From the NCBI GenBank assembly GCA_016180805.1, contig JACPAM010000269.1, positions 1 through 34,820 on the forward strand: a stretch of DNA of 34,820 nt, in the 5' to 3' direction. Origin of the DNA: Deltaproteobacteria bacterium. GTDB lineage: Bacteria; Desulfobacterota; Binatia; UBA9968. The notes beneath the pieces were generated by a model. The model was given only the letters and a program-made list of their open reading frames with translations. It was not told the origin of the DNA and did no database searches. The position numbers were made by a program, and so were the translations under genes. Position 1 is the first letter of the stretch; every line of letters begins with the position of its first letter. This document shows, piece by piece, positions 22,262 through 30,920 of this stretch.

Positions 22262-23413
22262 ATGGATTTTGAGCCGTCCGAAGAACAGGCAGCAGCGAGG
22301 GAGCTGGCGCGTGACTTCGCCGAAAAAGAGGTTATGCCGACGGCTGCAAAGGACGATAAGAAGCACAGCTTCCGCAGAGACCTGGTCACAAAAATGGGGG
22401 ATCTTGGCTTTTACGGCTGCCTCATACCGGAGGAGTACGGCGGGAACCATCTGGGTTTTGTAGCCCATGCCCTGATCTCGGAAGAGTTGGCCAAAGCCCA
22501 CAGCGCGATCAGGGTTTACCTCAACATGCAGGCCGGGCCGGCGCTCACTCTTTTGGAGTTTGGCAACGAGGAGCAGAAAAAACAGCACATCCCCCCACTG
22601 GTTAGCGCCGAGACTATCGGCTGCTTTGCGATCACCGAACCTGACGCCGGGTCGGATGTCGCAGCGATGAAGGCAACCGCCGTCCGCGATGGGAAGGGCT
22701 ACATCCTGAACGGCACGAAGACCTGGATTTCCAATGCCACGGTGGCCGACGCCGGAATCGTCTTCGGCTACACGGACAGGTCGCAACGCCACCGCGGGAT
22801 GTCGGCGTTCTACGTGGATTTGAACCAACCCGGCGTGAGCCGCCGACCGCTCGAAAAGTTGGGCACCCACGCCTCTCCGACCGGGGAGCTGATCTTCGAA
22901 AACTTTCGGATCCCCGAGCGCAGCCGCATCGGCAAGGAGGGGGAAGGATTCAAAATCTGCATGCAACATCTGGCGCACACACGGCTTAGCTGCGCGGCCG
23001 GCGCCGTTGGAGTCGCGCAGGCGGCGCGAGAGGCGGCGGTGAGCTACGCCAACCAGAGGGAGCAGTTCGGCCAAAAGATCGGCCAGTTCCAGATGATCCA
23101 GGACCTGATCGCGCAGATGGTCGTGCAGGAAGAGGCAGCCCGGCTCCTGGTCTATCGGGCGGCCGCGTTGGCTGATCGCGGCAAGCCCAACAATCTCGAG
23201 GTCTCGATCGCAAAATATACCGCCGCCGAGGCGGCCGCCTTCAACGCCGAGGCAGCCATGAAGATTCTCGGCGCCTACGGCTACTCGACGGAATTTCCCG
23301 TCGAGCGTTATTGGCGCGACGCGAAATCATACCAGATAGTTGAAGGCTCCGGGAACATCCACAAGCTCATCATCGCCCAGGACGCCCTAGGTTACAGAAA
23401 GGCAAATCGATAA
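22262..23413 (+). CDS. Glutaryl-CoA dehydrogenase, probably non-decarboxylating
   Basis: A 383-residue acyl-CoA dehydrogenase. CFAITEPDAGSD and TWISNATVADAG line the FAD site, and E361 in SYQIVEGSGNIHKLIIA is the catalytic base. R84 in HSAIRVYLNMQ matches the glutarate-carboxylate-binding arginine region. The EKLGTHASPTGEL, HTRLSCAAGAVGVAQA and C-terminal LGYRKANR blocks closely resemble the glutaryl-CoA dehydrogenase of Desulfococcus multivorans as I recall it. The residue before the base is valine (V360) rather than the tyrosine of decarboxylating enzymes, consistent with release of glutaconyl-CoA. The adjacent gcdA would then remove CO2. The ATG follows a GGGGAACGAT leader. Confidence 0.8.
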   Translation: MDFEPSEEQAAARELARDFAEKEVMPTAAKDDKKHSFRRDLVTKMGDLGFYGCLIPEEYGGNHLGFVAHALISEELAKAHSAIRVYLNMQAGPALTLLEFGNEEQKKQHIPPLVSAETIGCFAITEPDAGSDVAAMKATAVRDGKGYILNGTKTWISNATVADAGIVFGYTDRSQRHRGMSAFYVDLNQPGVSRRPLEKLGTHASPTGELIFENFRIPERSRIGKEGEGFKICMQHLAHTRLSCAAGAVGVAQAAREAAVSYANQREQFGQKIGQFQMIQDLIAQMVVQEEAARLLVYRAAALADRGKPNNLEVSIAKYTAAEAAAFNAEAAMKILGAYGYSTEFPVERYWRDAKSYQIVEGSGNIHKLIIAQDALGYRKANR

Positions 23414-23439
23414 TACAAAGGAGGTTTAATACAACAGAC

Positions 23440-25195
23440 GTGCGACCTTACTTTGAAAAGATGACCGAATTCGGGAAGCCTTTGTCCGATGCCGTGAAGC
23501 GACGGATGGAGGAAAACGTCCAGCAAATCCAAGGGGCGGAGCAGGAGATCGCCGAGGCAGTAGAAAAAGTCAAAAAGGCCGGCCTGCCGGCCGAGGTGCT
23601 GAAGAAGCGGGGCGAATGGACCGTTTATCAGAGGCTGGAGTACCTGCTCGACCCTGGCACTTGGTGCCCGCTGCACACCCTTTACGACCCGGTGAACGAA
23701 GAGTCAGGAACCACCGGCGTCGTAGATGGGCTGGGCAGGATTAGCGGCCGATGGGCCGTTGTGATCGGTTTTGACAACAAGGTGATGGCAGGTGCCTGGA
23801 TCGCCGGCCAGGCGGACAATATTTTGAGAGTTACCGATATGGCCAAGCGACTGAACGTTCCTGTCGTTTGGTTGGTCAACTGCAGCGGCGTCAAGCTGAC
23901 GGAGCAGGAGAAAGTCTATCCGAACCGGCGAGGCAGCGGGACAACTTTCTTCCGACACGCCGAGCTGGAAAAACTCGGGATTCCGGTACTGGCCGGAATC
24001 TGGGGCACCAACCCGGCCGGGGGAGGCTATCAGGGCATCAGCCCGACCTACCTGCTGGCCCACAAGAACTGCAACATCGCCGTCGGCGAACTGCAACATC
24101 GCCGTCGGCGGCGCCGGCATCGTCAGCGGTCTGAGTCCCAAGGGCTTTTTTGACGAGGAAGGGGCCGAAGCCATCATCACCGCGACCAAGAACTTCAAGG
24201 AAGTGCCGCCTGGGCGCGTGGAAATTCACTACGACTCCACGGGGTTCTTCAAAGCCGTGTTCGAGACCGAAGAAGGGGTTCTGGACGGATTGAAGGAACT
24301 GATGAAAGCGATGCCCGCTTACGACCCGAAGTTCTTCCGGGTGGCGGAGCCCAAGGAGCCGAGATTCAATCCCGGCGAAATCGACTACCTCATCCCCTTC
24401 AATCAGAAGATGGCGTACAGCTTCGACGAGGTCCTGGCCCGGCTCACCGACAACAGCGAACATATGGAATTCAGGCCCGACTACGGACCCGAGGTCTATA
24501 CCGGGCTGGTGAAGATAAACGGTCTCTTGATCGGCGCGATCGGCAACCGGCAGGGTTTCTTGCCCAAAGGCTACCCGGAATACGCGCCCTATCCGGGAAT
24601 AGGGGGCAAGCTTTATCGGCAGGGACTCATCAAGATGAATGAGTTCGTGACGCTGTGCGGAAGAGACAGAGTCCCCATCATTTGGTTCCAGGATACCACG
24701 GGCATCGACGTGGGCGATGATGCCGAAAAGGCCGAGCTGTTAGGGCTTGGGCAGTCGTTGATCTACTCGATCGAGCAGACCGACGTGCCGATGATGCTAG
24801 TAGTGCTGCGCAAAGGGACCGCGGCGGCGCACTACATTATGGGCGGCCCCACGGCCAACAACCACAACGCCTTTACCTTGGGAACGCCGACCACCGAGAT
24901 CTATGTGATGCACGGAGAAACCGCCGCCGTGGCATCCTTCGCCCGAAGGCTGGTGAAAGAAAAGGACGCAGGTCAGCCACTACAGCCGGTCATCGAGAAG
25001 ATGAACGCTTTGGCGGCAGACTACAACGCCAAGTCCCGCCCGGGCTACTGCGCGAAGATGGGTTTTGTGGACGAGGTGATCTCTTTCAGAGCAATGCGGA
25101 ACTATATGGTAGCTTTCGCCAACTGCGTCTACCAGAACCCGAAGTCTATCTGTCCGCATCACCATTTGATGCTCCCAAGAATCATTCGAGGATAG
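23440..25195 (+). pseudogene. gcdA: Glutaconyl-CoA decarboxylase alpha subunit (carboxyltransferase), frame broken by a 22-bp duplication
   Basis: Two consecutive reading frames (23440-24153 and the frame ending at 25195) together match GcdA along its whole length. Part one has RPYFEKMTEFGKPL, NCSGVKLTEQEKVYPNRRGS and GIWGTNPAGGGYQGISPTYL. Part two has GKLYRQGLIKMNEFVTLCGR, FQDTTGIDVGDDAEKAELLG and LRKGTAAAHYIMGGP. The junction is a perfect 22-bp tandem duplication (24067-24110), which shifts the frame. Removing one copy restores NIAVGGAGIVSGLSPKGFF and a 577-residue protein, close to known GcdA (about 587). GcdA moves CO2 from glutaconyl-CoA to biotin. GcdB, GcdC and GcdD are not in the window. 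The start is GTG with GGAGG 15 bases upstream. Confidence 0.88.
24067..24110 (+). repeat. Perfect 22-bp tandem duplication inside gcdA
   Basis: The unit at 24067-24088, beginning aactgcaacatcgcc, is repeated exactly at 24089-24110. Because 22 is not a multiple of three, the second copy puts the downstream sequence in another frame and brings a stop at 24153. The single-copy version gives an uninterrupted gcdA frame. Confidence 0.92.
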
Positions 25196-25226
25196 TAATA
25201 ACCCGTTGCTTGTCTAGCGCGGCGTC

Positions 25227-26030
25227 ATGAGGAGAGAATCGATCCAGCCGTCTTCCCAGCTTCTTCCCCTGCAGTCGGGCATCATCTACGGCCCGGTCCG
25301 TTCGCGCCGCCTCGGTCTCTCCCTCGGCATTAACCTCCTGCCGTGCGGCTATAAACTCTGCTCCTTTAACTGCATCTACTGCCAATACGGCTGGACCACG
25401 AAGCCCACGCTCGCGCCGACCTACCAACTGAGGGATCTGCCGCGCCCGGGTGACGTCCTGGCTGAGCTGTGGCGCGCGCTGGACGCACTGCGTGCGCAGG
25501 AGGAGCCGATCGACTCAATAACCTTTGCTGGAAACGGCGAGCCCACGCTTTACCCGGACCTGGCGGAAACGATCGCGGGCGTGAAGCGCGTGCGGGATCA
25601 ATTTTTCCCTTCCGCCAAGGTCGCGATCCTCTCGAATTCATCCACGGTAGGTCGAGAAGAAGTGCGCGAGGCGTTGCGCCTTCTGGACCTGCGGGTTATG
25701 AAGCTCGATGCGGGAAGCGAAGAGCTCATTCGCCGGATCAACGCCCCGGCTCTCCCCTTTCATCTCGAAGAGATTATCTCCGGCCTGAAGCAATTGGGCG
25801 ACCTCACGCTTCAGTCCCTGTTCGTTCAGGGAAGGGTCAATAATACCGATCCCGACTCGGTAGCTATCTGGATTGAAAGAGTAAGGGAAATCCACCCCTC
25901 CCTGGTTCAGGTCTACTCCCTGGACCGCAACCCGGCAGACCGGCGGGTTCGCAAGGTCGACCGGTTTACGCTGATGTGTATTGCCGCTCAGGTGCAGCGG
26001 GAAGCCGGAGTGGAAGCGGAAGTTTACTAA
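25227..26030 (+). CDS. Radical SAM protein (COG0731-like Fe-S oxidoreductase)
   Basis: A 267-residue radical SAM protein. The cluster motif is C45-x3-C49-x2-C52 in LCSFNCIYCQYG, and the SAM-binding ITFAGNGEPTLYPD (GGE-like) segment follows at about residue 95. The N-terminal YGPVRSRRLGLSLGINLLP stretch is typical of the COG0731 group, related to wyosine-synthesis enzymes, whose bacterial members have no settled function. It overlaps the convergent yqgE gene by four bases at the 3' end. No strong ribosome-binding site precedes the ATG at 25227. Confidence 0.82.
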   Translation: MRRESIQPSSQLLPLQSGIIYGPVRSRRLGLSLGINLLPCGYKLCSFNCIYCQYGWTTKPTLAPTYQLRDLPRPGDVLAELWRALDALRAQEEPIDSITFAGNGEPTLYPDLAETIAGVKRVRDQFFPSAKVAILSNSSTVGREEVREALRLLDLRVMKLDAGSEELIRRINAPALPFHLEEIISGLKQLGDLTLQSLFVQGRVNNTDPDSVAIWIERVREIHPSLVQVYSLDRNPADRRVRKVDRFTLMCIAAQVQREAGVEAEVY

Positions 26031-26683
26031 AGCTCGATCTTGCGCTTTTCCAGAGCCCGCTCCCACTTGCTCTCGGGAGGGGAACCAAAGATCAAATCCA
26101 CCTCCGCCGGGATCGTGAACCAAGCCTTCGCGTTGATCTCAGCCTCGAGCTGCCCCGGCGCCCAGCCGGCATAACCCAACGCAAAGAGTTTTCGCCGCGG
26201 TCCCTTGCCCTGCGCAATCGCGCGCAGCATCTCAGCATCCGAGGTGAGCGCAATGCCTTTCTCGACAACGGTCGTGGACCCAAGAACATAATCATCGCTG
26301 TGGAGCACGAAGCCCCTCGCGGGCGCCACCGGGCCGCCGTAATGGAGGATGATCTCGCCGCTCGCCCCCTGGGTATCCATCCCGAGAGACGCAAGCAGGT
26401 CCTTAATCGGTCCCTTCGCCATCGGACGATTCACCACAAGACCCATGGCGCCATCCTCATCGTGGTTGACCATGAAGATAACGGTTCGGACGAAATTGGG
26501 ATCTGCCATCTCGGGGGTGGCAACGAGAAGCTGGCCCGTGAGATATCGGCTCTGATCGGCGCCAGCGGCGCGGCCCGGCGCCACGGTCAGCAGGCAAGCC
26601 AGGGCCGCAGCCCGAGCCCCAGCCGAGATTAGGCGATTTCGCCGACTGTGAAAGGATCCCAAACTACGCCACTCGGGTAGCAT
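26027..26683 (-). CDS. yqgE: YqgE/AlgH-family protein with an N-terminal export signal
   Basis: A 218-residue member of the YqgE/AlgH family: YLTGQLLVATPEMADPNFVRTVIFMVNHDEDGAMGLVVNRP is the family N-terminus, followed by YGGPVAPARGFVLHSDDY and LFALGYAGWAPGQLEAEI. Unlike the usual cytoplasmic protein of about 185 residues, it has about 40 extra N-terminal residues with a basic stretch (RRNR), a hydrophobic run (AARAAALACLLTVA-like) and a small-residue cleavage region ending AAGA before DQSRY, which looks like a signal peptide. The start may be ATG 26683 or GTG 26689. It lies 15 bases after the small minus-strand frame at 26699-26806. Confidence 0.82.
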   Translation of the reverse strand: MLPEWRSLGSFHSRRNRLISAGARAAALACLLTVAPGRAAGADQSRYLTGQLLVATPEMADPNFVRTVIFMVNHDEDGAMGLVVNRPMAKGPIKDLLASLGMDTQGASGEIILHYGGPVAPARGFVLHSDDYVLGSTTVVEKGIALTSDAEMLRAIAQGKGPRRKLFALGYAGWAPGQLEAEINAKAWFTIPAEVDLIFGSPPESKWERALEKRKIEL

Positions 26684-26698
26684 AGCCACTAAGCGGGA

Positions 26699-26806
26699 CT
26701 AACCGATCCACCGGCTGATGAGCCAGATCACGAACAATACCGCTCCTACCAGGAGGGCACCCCAAGGATGGCTGGATCAAGTTTGGGGATGTTTGCGCTC
26801 GGACAT
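26699..26806 (-). pseudogene. Tiny single-helix membrane protein frame with an in-frame TGA
   Basis: On the minus strand a strong GAGGAGG site sits seven bases before an ATG at 26806. The frame reads MSERKHPQT, then TGA at 26779-26777, then SSHPWGALLVGAVLFVIWLISRWIG and a TAG. The part after the TGA is a clear transmembrane helix ending just before yqgE. With read-through the product would be 35 residues. It is either a gene disabled by one nonsense change, a base error, or a TGA-recoding case. The rest of the 26690-27010 gap holds only the promoter at 26935. Confidence 0.5.
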
Positions 26807-26934
26807 GTCGAACCTCCTCAGATAAGCCAACAATAGGTCGAGAAACATCCTACCACGTCGATCCCCGGCAAGCTAACCGATCGCGATAATCGCTGGTCCC
26901 GGCCACATCTCTCTCAAGAAAAGCCTTAAAGTAC

Positions 26935-26963
26935 TTGACACGCGGTAGAGAACGGGCTTATAG
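26935..26963 (+). promoter_or_regulatory. Sigma-70-type promoter for the 27011 gene
   Basis: TTGACA (26935-26940), a 17-base spacer and TTATAG (26958-26963; or TATAGG one base later) form a good housekeeping promoter 48 bases before the ATG at 27011. A TTAGGAGG ribosome-binding site lies at about 26995-27002. Confidence 0.6.
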
Positions 26964-27010
26964 GTTCGAACCTGTCCGGAGCTTAAGAAGTCATTAGGAG
27001 GTCTAATAGC

Positions 27011-28018
27011 ATGAAAGGGAAACGCAGAGTTTACGCCTTCCTTCTCTCCCTCCTGTGTAACCTGGCCTTTCTAGGATTCTTCGGCGCCGACGTCGCCGCC
27101 GAAAGAGTCCGAACCGCCATCCCTCAGGCCAACCTGAATTATCTTTCGATCTACGTCACAGAGGCGAAAGGATTCTTTAAGGCCGAAGGCATCGAACATG
27201 AGACCGTGGTCATTGCCGGTCCGACGGGCACTGCTGCCCTCCTCAGCGGAGACGTGGACTATAGCGGCGCCGGGGGAAGCGGGATGCGCGCGGCGACCAA
27301 AGGCGCGCCGATAAAAGGCATAATGTTCCAGACCGAGAAGGTGACGTTCTACTTGGTCACAGAGCCAAGCATAACCAAAGTGACCGATCTCAAGGGGAAA
27401 AAAATTGCGGTGGGGACCCTAGGTGACACCCAGGACACGCTGATGACCATGTTTGCGGAGCGAGGGGGCTTGTCCGCCAGGGACATTATCCGGATCGCCA
27501 TGGGCCCCAACACCGCCACGAGGCTCGCCGCCATAAAGTCAGGGGCTGCGAGCGCTACCACGATGGACCCGGCCGGGGTCGTTCTATCGGAAAAGGAAGG
27601 GCTTCGCACGATGGCATACCTCGGGGACCTGTTCCCGTTTCCCTTCCAAGGCTTTGCGGTGACGGACCGAAAAATTGCAGACAACCCCGGACAGATAAAA
27701 CGATGGCTGAGGGCGATGATCAAGGGCCTTATGTATGTTCGCGATAATCCCGAAGAGGCGACGGAGATCGGGATGAAGAAGCTCCAGCTCGGAAACATCA
27801 ACAAAGCGATGTTGTTGGCATCCTTAAAGCGTTATCTGAAAGCTCTGCCGGAAGGCGTTCCCGGCCTGCCCTCGCCGGAAGGGATCAAGAACGTGCTCGA
27901 ATATGACATCAGGATCCCGATGAATATCCGAGAAGAGATCCCGCCTGAAAAGGTGCTCAGCCTGAAGTTCGTCGAAGAGGTCAAAAGAGAGTTGGAGTCT
28001 ATAGCGCCAACCCGATAG
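27011..28018 (+). CDS. NMT1/TauA-like ABC transporter substrate-binding protein
   Basis: A 335-residue periplasmic protein of the nitrate/sulfonate/thiamine-precursor binding group. It has a signal peptide (FLLSLLCNLAFLGFFGADVAA, cleavage likely after VAA), then RTAIPQANLNYLSIYVTEAKGFFKAEGIEHETVVI, LLSGDVDYSGAGGSG and VTDLKGKKIAVGTLGDTQDTL. The ligand cannot be read. No permease or ATPase gene is nearby, so it is an orphan or uses a distant transporter. A class II aldolase gene starts 37 bases downstream. Confidence 0.88.
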   Translation: MKGKRRVYAFLLSLLCNLAFLGFFGADVAAERVRTAIPQANLNYLSIYVTEAKGFFKAEGIEHETVVIAGPTGTAALLSGDVDYSGAGGSGMRAATKGAPIKGIMFQTEKVTFYLVTEPSITKVTDLKGKKIAVGTLGDTQDTLMTMFAERGGLSARDIIRIAMGPNTATRLAAIKSGAASATTMDPAGVVLSEKEGLRTMAYLGDLFPFPFQGFAVTDRKIADNPGQIKRWLRAMIKGLMYVRDNPEEATEIGMKKLQLGNINKAMLLASLKRYLKALPEGVPGLPSPEGIKNVLEYDIRIPMNIREEIPPEKVLSLKFVEEVKRELESIAPTR

Positions 28019-28055
28019 GGACCGCAGAATCCGCCAGGCTTGGAGGAAGGCAACG

Positions 28056-28781
28056 ATGGTTAGCGAAGACACTTTGCGCGAGAAGCTCGCTACGTGCACG
28101 CGTATATTTGCCATGCAAGGTTTGTTGGGACTGTTTGGCCACATAAGCATTTACCAACCTGAGAGCAAGCGGGTGCTTATGTCGCCGGGGTTGGGCTCGG
28201 ACAAAGCCACGATGAGGCCCGACCAGTTGCTGGTGATCGACTTAAGCGGCGGGGCGATCGAAGGCGAAGGTCCGCCTCCCATAGAGTGGCCGATCCACAC
28301 CGCGCTTCACGGCGCGCGCAAGGACGCGCTGGCTGTGGCCCACCTGCATCCACCGTACGCGACTCTTTTTTCAATCGCCAAGCGCGAATTTAAACCGGTC
28401 ACGCTTCAAGGCGCTCTGTTCGGAGCCGGCATACCTGTTTACCGCAGCGCGCATCTCATTAAGACTCCCGAGCGTGGCCAGCAGATTCTAAAAGTCATCG
28501 GCGACAACCGCGCCCTTCTGCTCCGAGGCCACGGAACCGTGGTGGTCGGCAGGGACATCGAAGAGGCCCTTTTCGCGTCACTGATCCTGGAGGATGATGC
28601 CCGCAAGGCGATGCAGTCCGCTACCTTAGGCGAATGGGATTACCTGACTCCTGAGGAATGCCGGGAATTCGAGGCTGAAATCGATGTGCAGCGCAGAGCC
28701 CATCGCGCCTGGAGTTATCTGGTAAAGTTGGAGAGCCGCTGGGACCGTCAACCGGCCACAGGCCTGGCGCCTTTGGCGTAG
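28056..28781 (+). CDS. Class II aldolase/adducin-family protein
   Basis: A 241-residue class II aldolase-like enzyme. The zinc-binding H-x-H pair is in VAHLHPPYATLFSIA and the third histidine in LLRGHGTVVVGRDIEEA. GLLGLFGHISIYQPES matches the family's N-terminal GNxS region, though the usual asparagine is histidine here. Members cleave or epimerise sugar phosphates or decarboxylate small hydroxy acids. The gene is sandwiched between two binding-protein genes on the same strand, so its substrate may be the imported compound. AGGAAGGCAACG precedes the ATG. Confidence 0.86.
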   Translation: MVSEDTLREKLATCTRIFAMQGLLGLFGHISIYQPESKRVLMSPGLGSDKATMRPDQLLVIDLSGGAIEGEGPPPIEWPIHTALHGARKDALAVAHLHPPYATLFSIAKREFKPVTLQGALFGAGIPVYRSAHLIKTPERGQQILKVIGDNRALLLRGHGTVVVGRDIEEALFASLILEDDARKAMQSATLGEWDYLTPEECREFEAEIDVQRRAHRAWSYLVKLESRWDRQPATGLAPLA

Positions 28782-28808
28782 AGGGCCGAGAAAGGAAGGG
28801 GGCAATTT

Positions 28809-29810
28809 ATGTCTAACTGGCCATGGCTAAGAAGGGTAACCATCCGGTTCGCGACCTTCGCTGTCGCTCTCAGTCTCAGTCCCGGCCCCTTACACGCGCA
28901 GACCGGCCTTAAAAAAATCCGGATGGCGATCCCTTCCACCAACGTCACCTACCTGCCGTTCTTCGCGGCAAAGGACAACGGCTATTATAAAGACGAAGGC
29001 TTCGACGTCGAATTCATCCTCATGCGCGCTATCTTAGCCAGCACTGCGGTACTCACGGGCGATATCGATTACAACGGCGCCGTAACCGGCGTCGTCGGCG
29101 CCGCCATCAAAGGCCAGCCCATCAAGGCCGTGATCTTCACCATGCGGTCGCCAGTGCAGAGCCTGATGGCCAAGAAAGAGATCAACGACTTTCGCCAACT
29201 CAAGGGCAAGAAGATCGGCGCCAGCTCCCCCGGCGCTACCACCGACCTTGTGGCCAAGCACATCCTGAAGCGGTTCGGCCTCGAGCCCGCAAGAGACTAT
29301 TCGATCGTGTACGTCGGGACGGAAGCCGGCCGTCTCGTCGCCCTGGATACAGGTGTCCTGGATGCGTCGATGCTTTCCGTGCCCGAGAATATTCTCGCGC
29401 GGCAGAAAGGGTTCACTGAGCTGGCTTTTTCAGCCGACTATATCGAATTTCCGCAGAATGGATTCGGCGCGTCGACCAAGAAGATAAAGGAGAACCCGGA
29501 GGAGGTTTACCGTATGGTCCGTGCCACGCTGCGAGGGCTGATGTTCAGCGCGGATAAAAGAAATAAAGAAGCCTCGTTGGGCATCATCATGAAAAACTGG
29601 GGCGTAAAGACACAGGCCATGGCGGCAGAGATGCTCGATTATATGACCAAAGCCTTATTGCCGGACGCTTCCATCAGCATGCAGGGCCTGCAGTACCTTG
29701 TCGACCGGCAACGGGAGAACGCTAAAGTTACGGAGCCGATCGACGCATCCCAGGTCGCAGATCTGAGTTTTGCGGACAGGGCGAGGAAAGAGTTAGGACT
29801 CGGCCGCTAA
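28809..29810 (+). CDS. NMT1/TauA-like ABC transporter substrate-binding protein
   Basis: A 333-residue periplasmic binding protein related to the one at 27011. The signal peptide covers about 30 residues and ends at LHA-QTGL. IRMAIPSTNVTYLPFFAAKDNGYYKDEGFDVEFILM, LTGDIDYNGAVTGVVGAAIKGQPIKAVIF and FRQLKGKKIGASSPGATTDLVAKHIL are the expected motifs. It is 27 bases downstream of the aldolase gene, with AAAGGAAGGGGG ahead. Together the three genes form a small operon driven by the promoter at 26935. It ends 24 bases before the convergent BNR-repeat gene. Confidence 0.88.
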   Translation: MSNWPWLRRVTIRFATFAVALSLSPGPLHAQTGLKKIRMAIPSTNVTYLPFFAAKDNGYYKDEGFDVEFILMRAILASTAVLTGDIDYNGAVTGVVGAAIKGQPIKAVIFTMRSPVQSLMAKKEINDFRQLKGKKIGASSPGATTDLVAKHILKRFGLEPARDYSIVYVGTEAGRLVALDTGVLDASMLSVPENILARQKGFTELAFSADYIEFPQNGFGASTKKIKENPEEVYRMVRATLRGLMFSADKRNKEASLGIIMKNWGVKTQAMAAEMLDYMTKALLPDASISMQGLQYLVDRQRENAKVTEPIDASQVADLSFADRARKELGLGR

Positions 29811-29834
29811 AAAGGTGGGGGGGACGGTTGCGGG

Positions 29835-30920
29835 CTATTCGTCGCTGGCGGCCCAAAGCACGCGGATCGCCGGCGGCCTAAGATACTGGGCGCCGCGCTT
29901 CTGCAGCCCAACCTCCTCCCAAGTATCCCCCCGGTCGTAGGTGACGTAGATCGCACCTTCACCCGGAGGACCGGCAACGTGGCCCCGCGCCACGTTGCCA
30001 AAAGCCGCAAAAATCGAGTTTCTGTTCCAGGGATTATACGCGAGCTGCCAGCACATGCCAGGATGATTGACCGGGAGCCCGGCACCCACCTGGCGCCACG
30101 CTTGACCTCCATCTTCACTTCGATAGATTTTACCGTCCGCTCCGCTCGGGCGATCCCAATACTGCGGCGACCCATGACCCGCCGCCAAAAACATCGCGGG
30201 CCGATCGCCCGGAAGCAGGATGACATCGTGAAAATAGTCGCTCTCCATCCCCTTCTCCGCTCTTTTCCAGCCCTCTTCGGGTGGATCGGCTTGGAAGAAT
30301 CCGCGCGATGTCGCGGCAAAGTATTTTGTCGGGTTACCCGGAGACCTGACGATCATATGGATATCCGGATACTCCAATCCTTCGCTCACATCCTCCCACG
30401 TTGCGCCCCGATCGAAGCTGCGCACGATCCCGCCATGCTCCAGCGCGAGATATATCGACTTTGGATTCTCCGGATCGATGTATATGTGCCTCACGTGCCC
30501 CTGATGCGGAGGACGGGGAAACCACCACTTGTACTTCACCTCTTCGGGCAATGCCAAAAGGCCCTTCAACTCCTCCCAGCTATCCCCGCCGTCTTCGCTA
30601 CGATAAAGGTGAACCGGCTCGGTGCCGGCATAGACGACGCGGTCCTCCGTAGGATCCACGGTCACCCAACGAATGTCCCCTTCCAACACGCGCTGCCAGC
30701 GTTTCCCAGCATCCTTCGTCCGGTAAAGACCATCGCATGTGACTCCGGCGTATACCGTCTCGGGTTTATGCTTGCAGCCATAAACGGAGTCGACCACCTG
30801 ATCCTTGAAATAGGGCTCAAACTCCCTGGAGCCTCCCATCGAGGTCCAGATGTCGGCAATGCCTCTGAACAGGATCATGCCTGCTTGGGTGCCTGCGTAC
30901 AGTCGATAAGCTTCAGCCAT
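29835..30920 (-). CDS. BNR/Asp-box beta-propeller protein (sortilin/YCF48-like)
   Basis: A 361-residue propeller protein with at least five Asp-box motifs (S/T-x-D-x-G-x-x-W): LYRTKDAGKRWQRV, LYRSEDGGDSWEEL, VRSFDRGATWEDV, IYRSEDGGQAWRQV and VTYDRGDTWEEV. It has no signal peptide, so unlike secreted sialidase-like proteins it is probably cytoplasmic. The family includes photosystem assembly factor YCF48 and many proteins of unknown role. No catalytic residues can be named. It is transcribed toward the binding-protein operon. Confidence 0.82.
   Translation of the reverse strand: MAEAYRLYAGTQAGMILFRGIADIWTSMGGSREFEPYFKDQVVDSVYGCKHKPETVYAGVTCDGLYRTKDAGKRWQRVLEGDIRWVTVDPTEDRVVYAGTEPVHLYRSEDGGDSWEELKGLLALPEEVKYKWWFPRPPHQGHVRHIYIDPENPKSIYLALEHGGIVRSFDRGATWEDVSEGLEYPDIHMIVRSPGNPTKYFAATSRGFFQADPPEEGWKRAEKGMESDYFHDVILLPGDRPAMFLAAGHGSPQYWDRPSGADGKIYRSEDGGQAWRQVGAGLPVNHPGMCWQLAYNPWNRNSIFAAFGNVARGHVAGPPGEGAIYVTYDRGDTWEEVGLQKRGAQYLRPPAIRVLWAASDE

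Noticed and set aside
24153-24202. Two separate carboxyltransferase genes instead of one broken gcdA
   Set aside because: The two frames together cover one GcdA without overlap or gap once one 22-bp copy is removed, and the second part lacks a credible start at its beginning.
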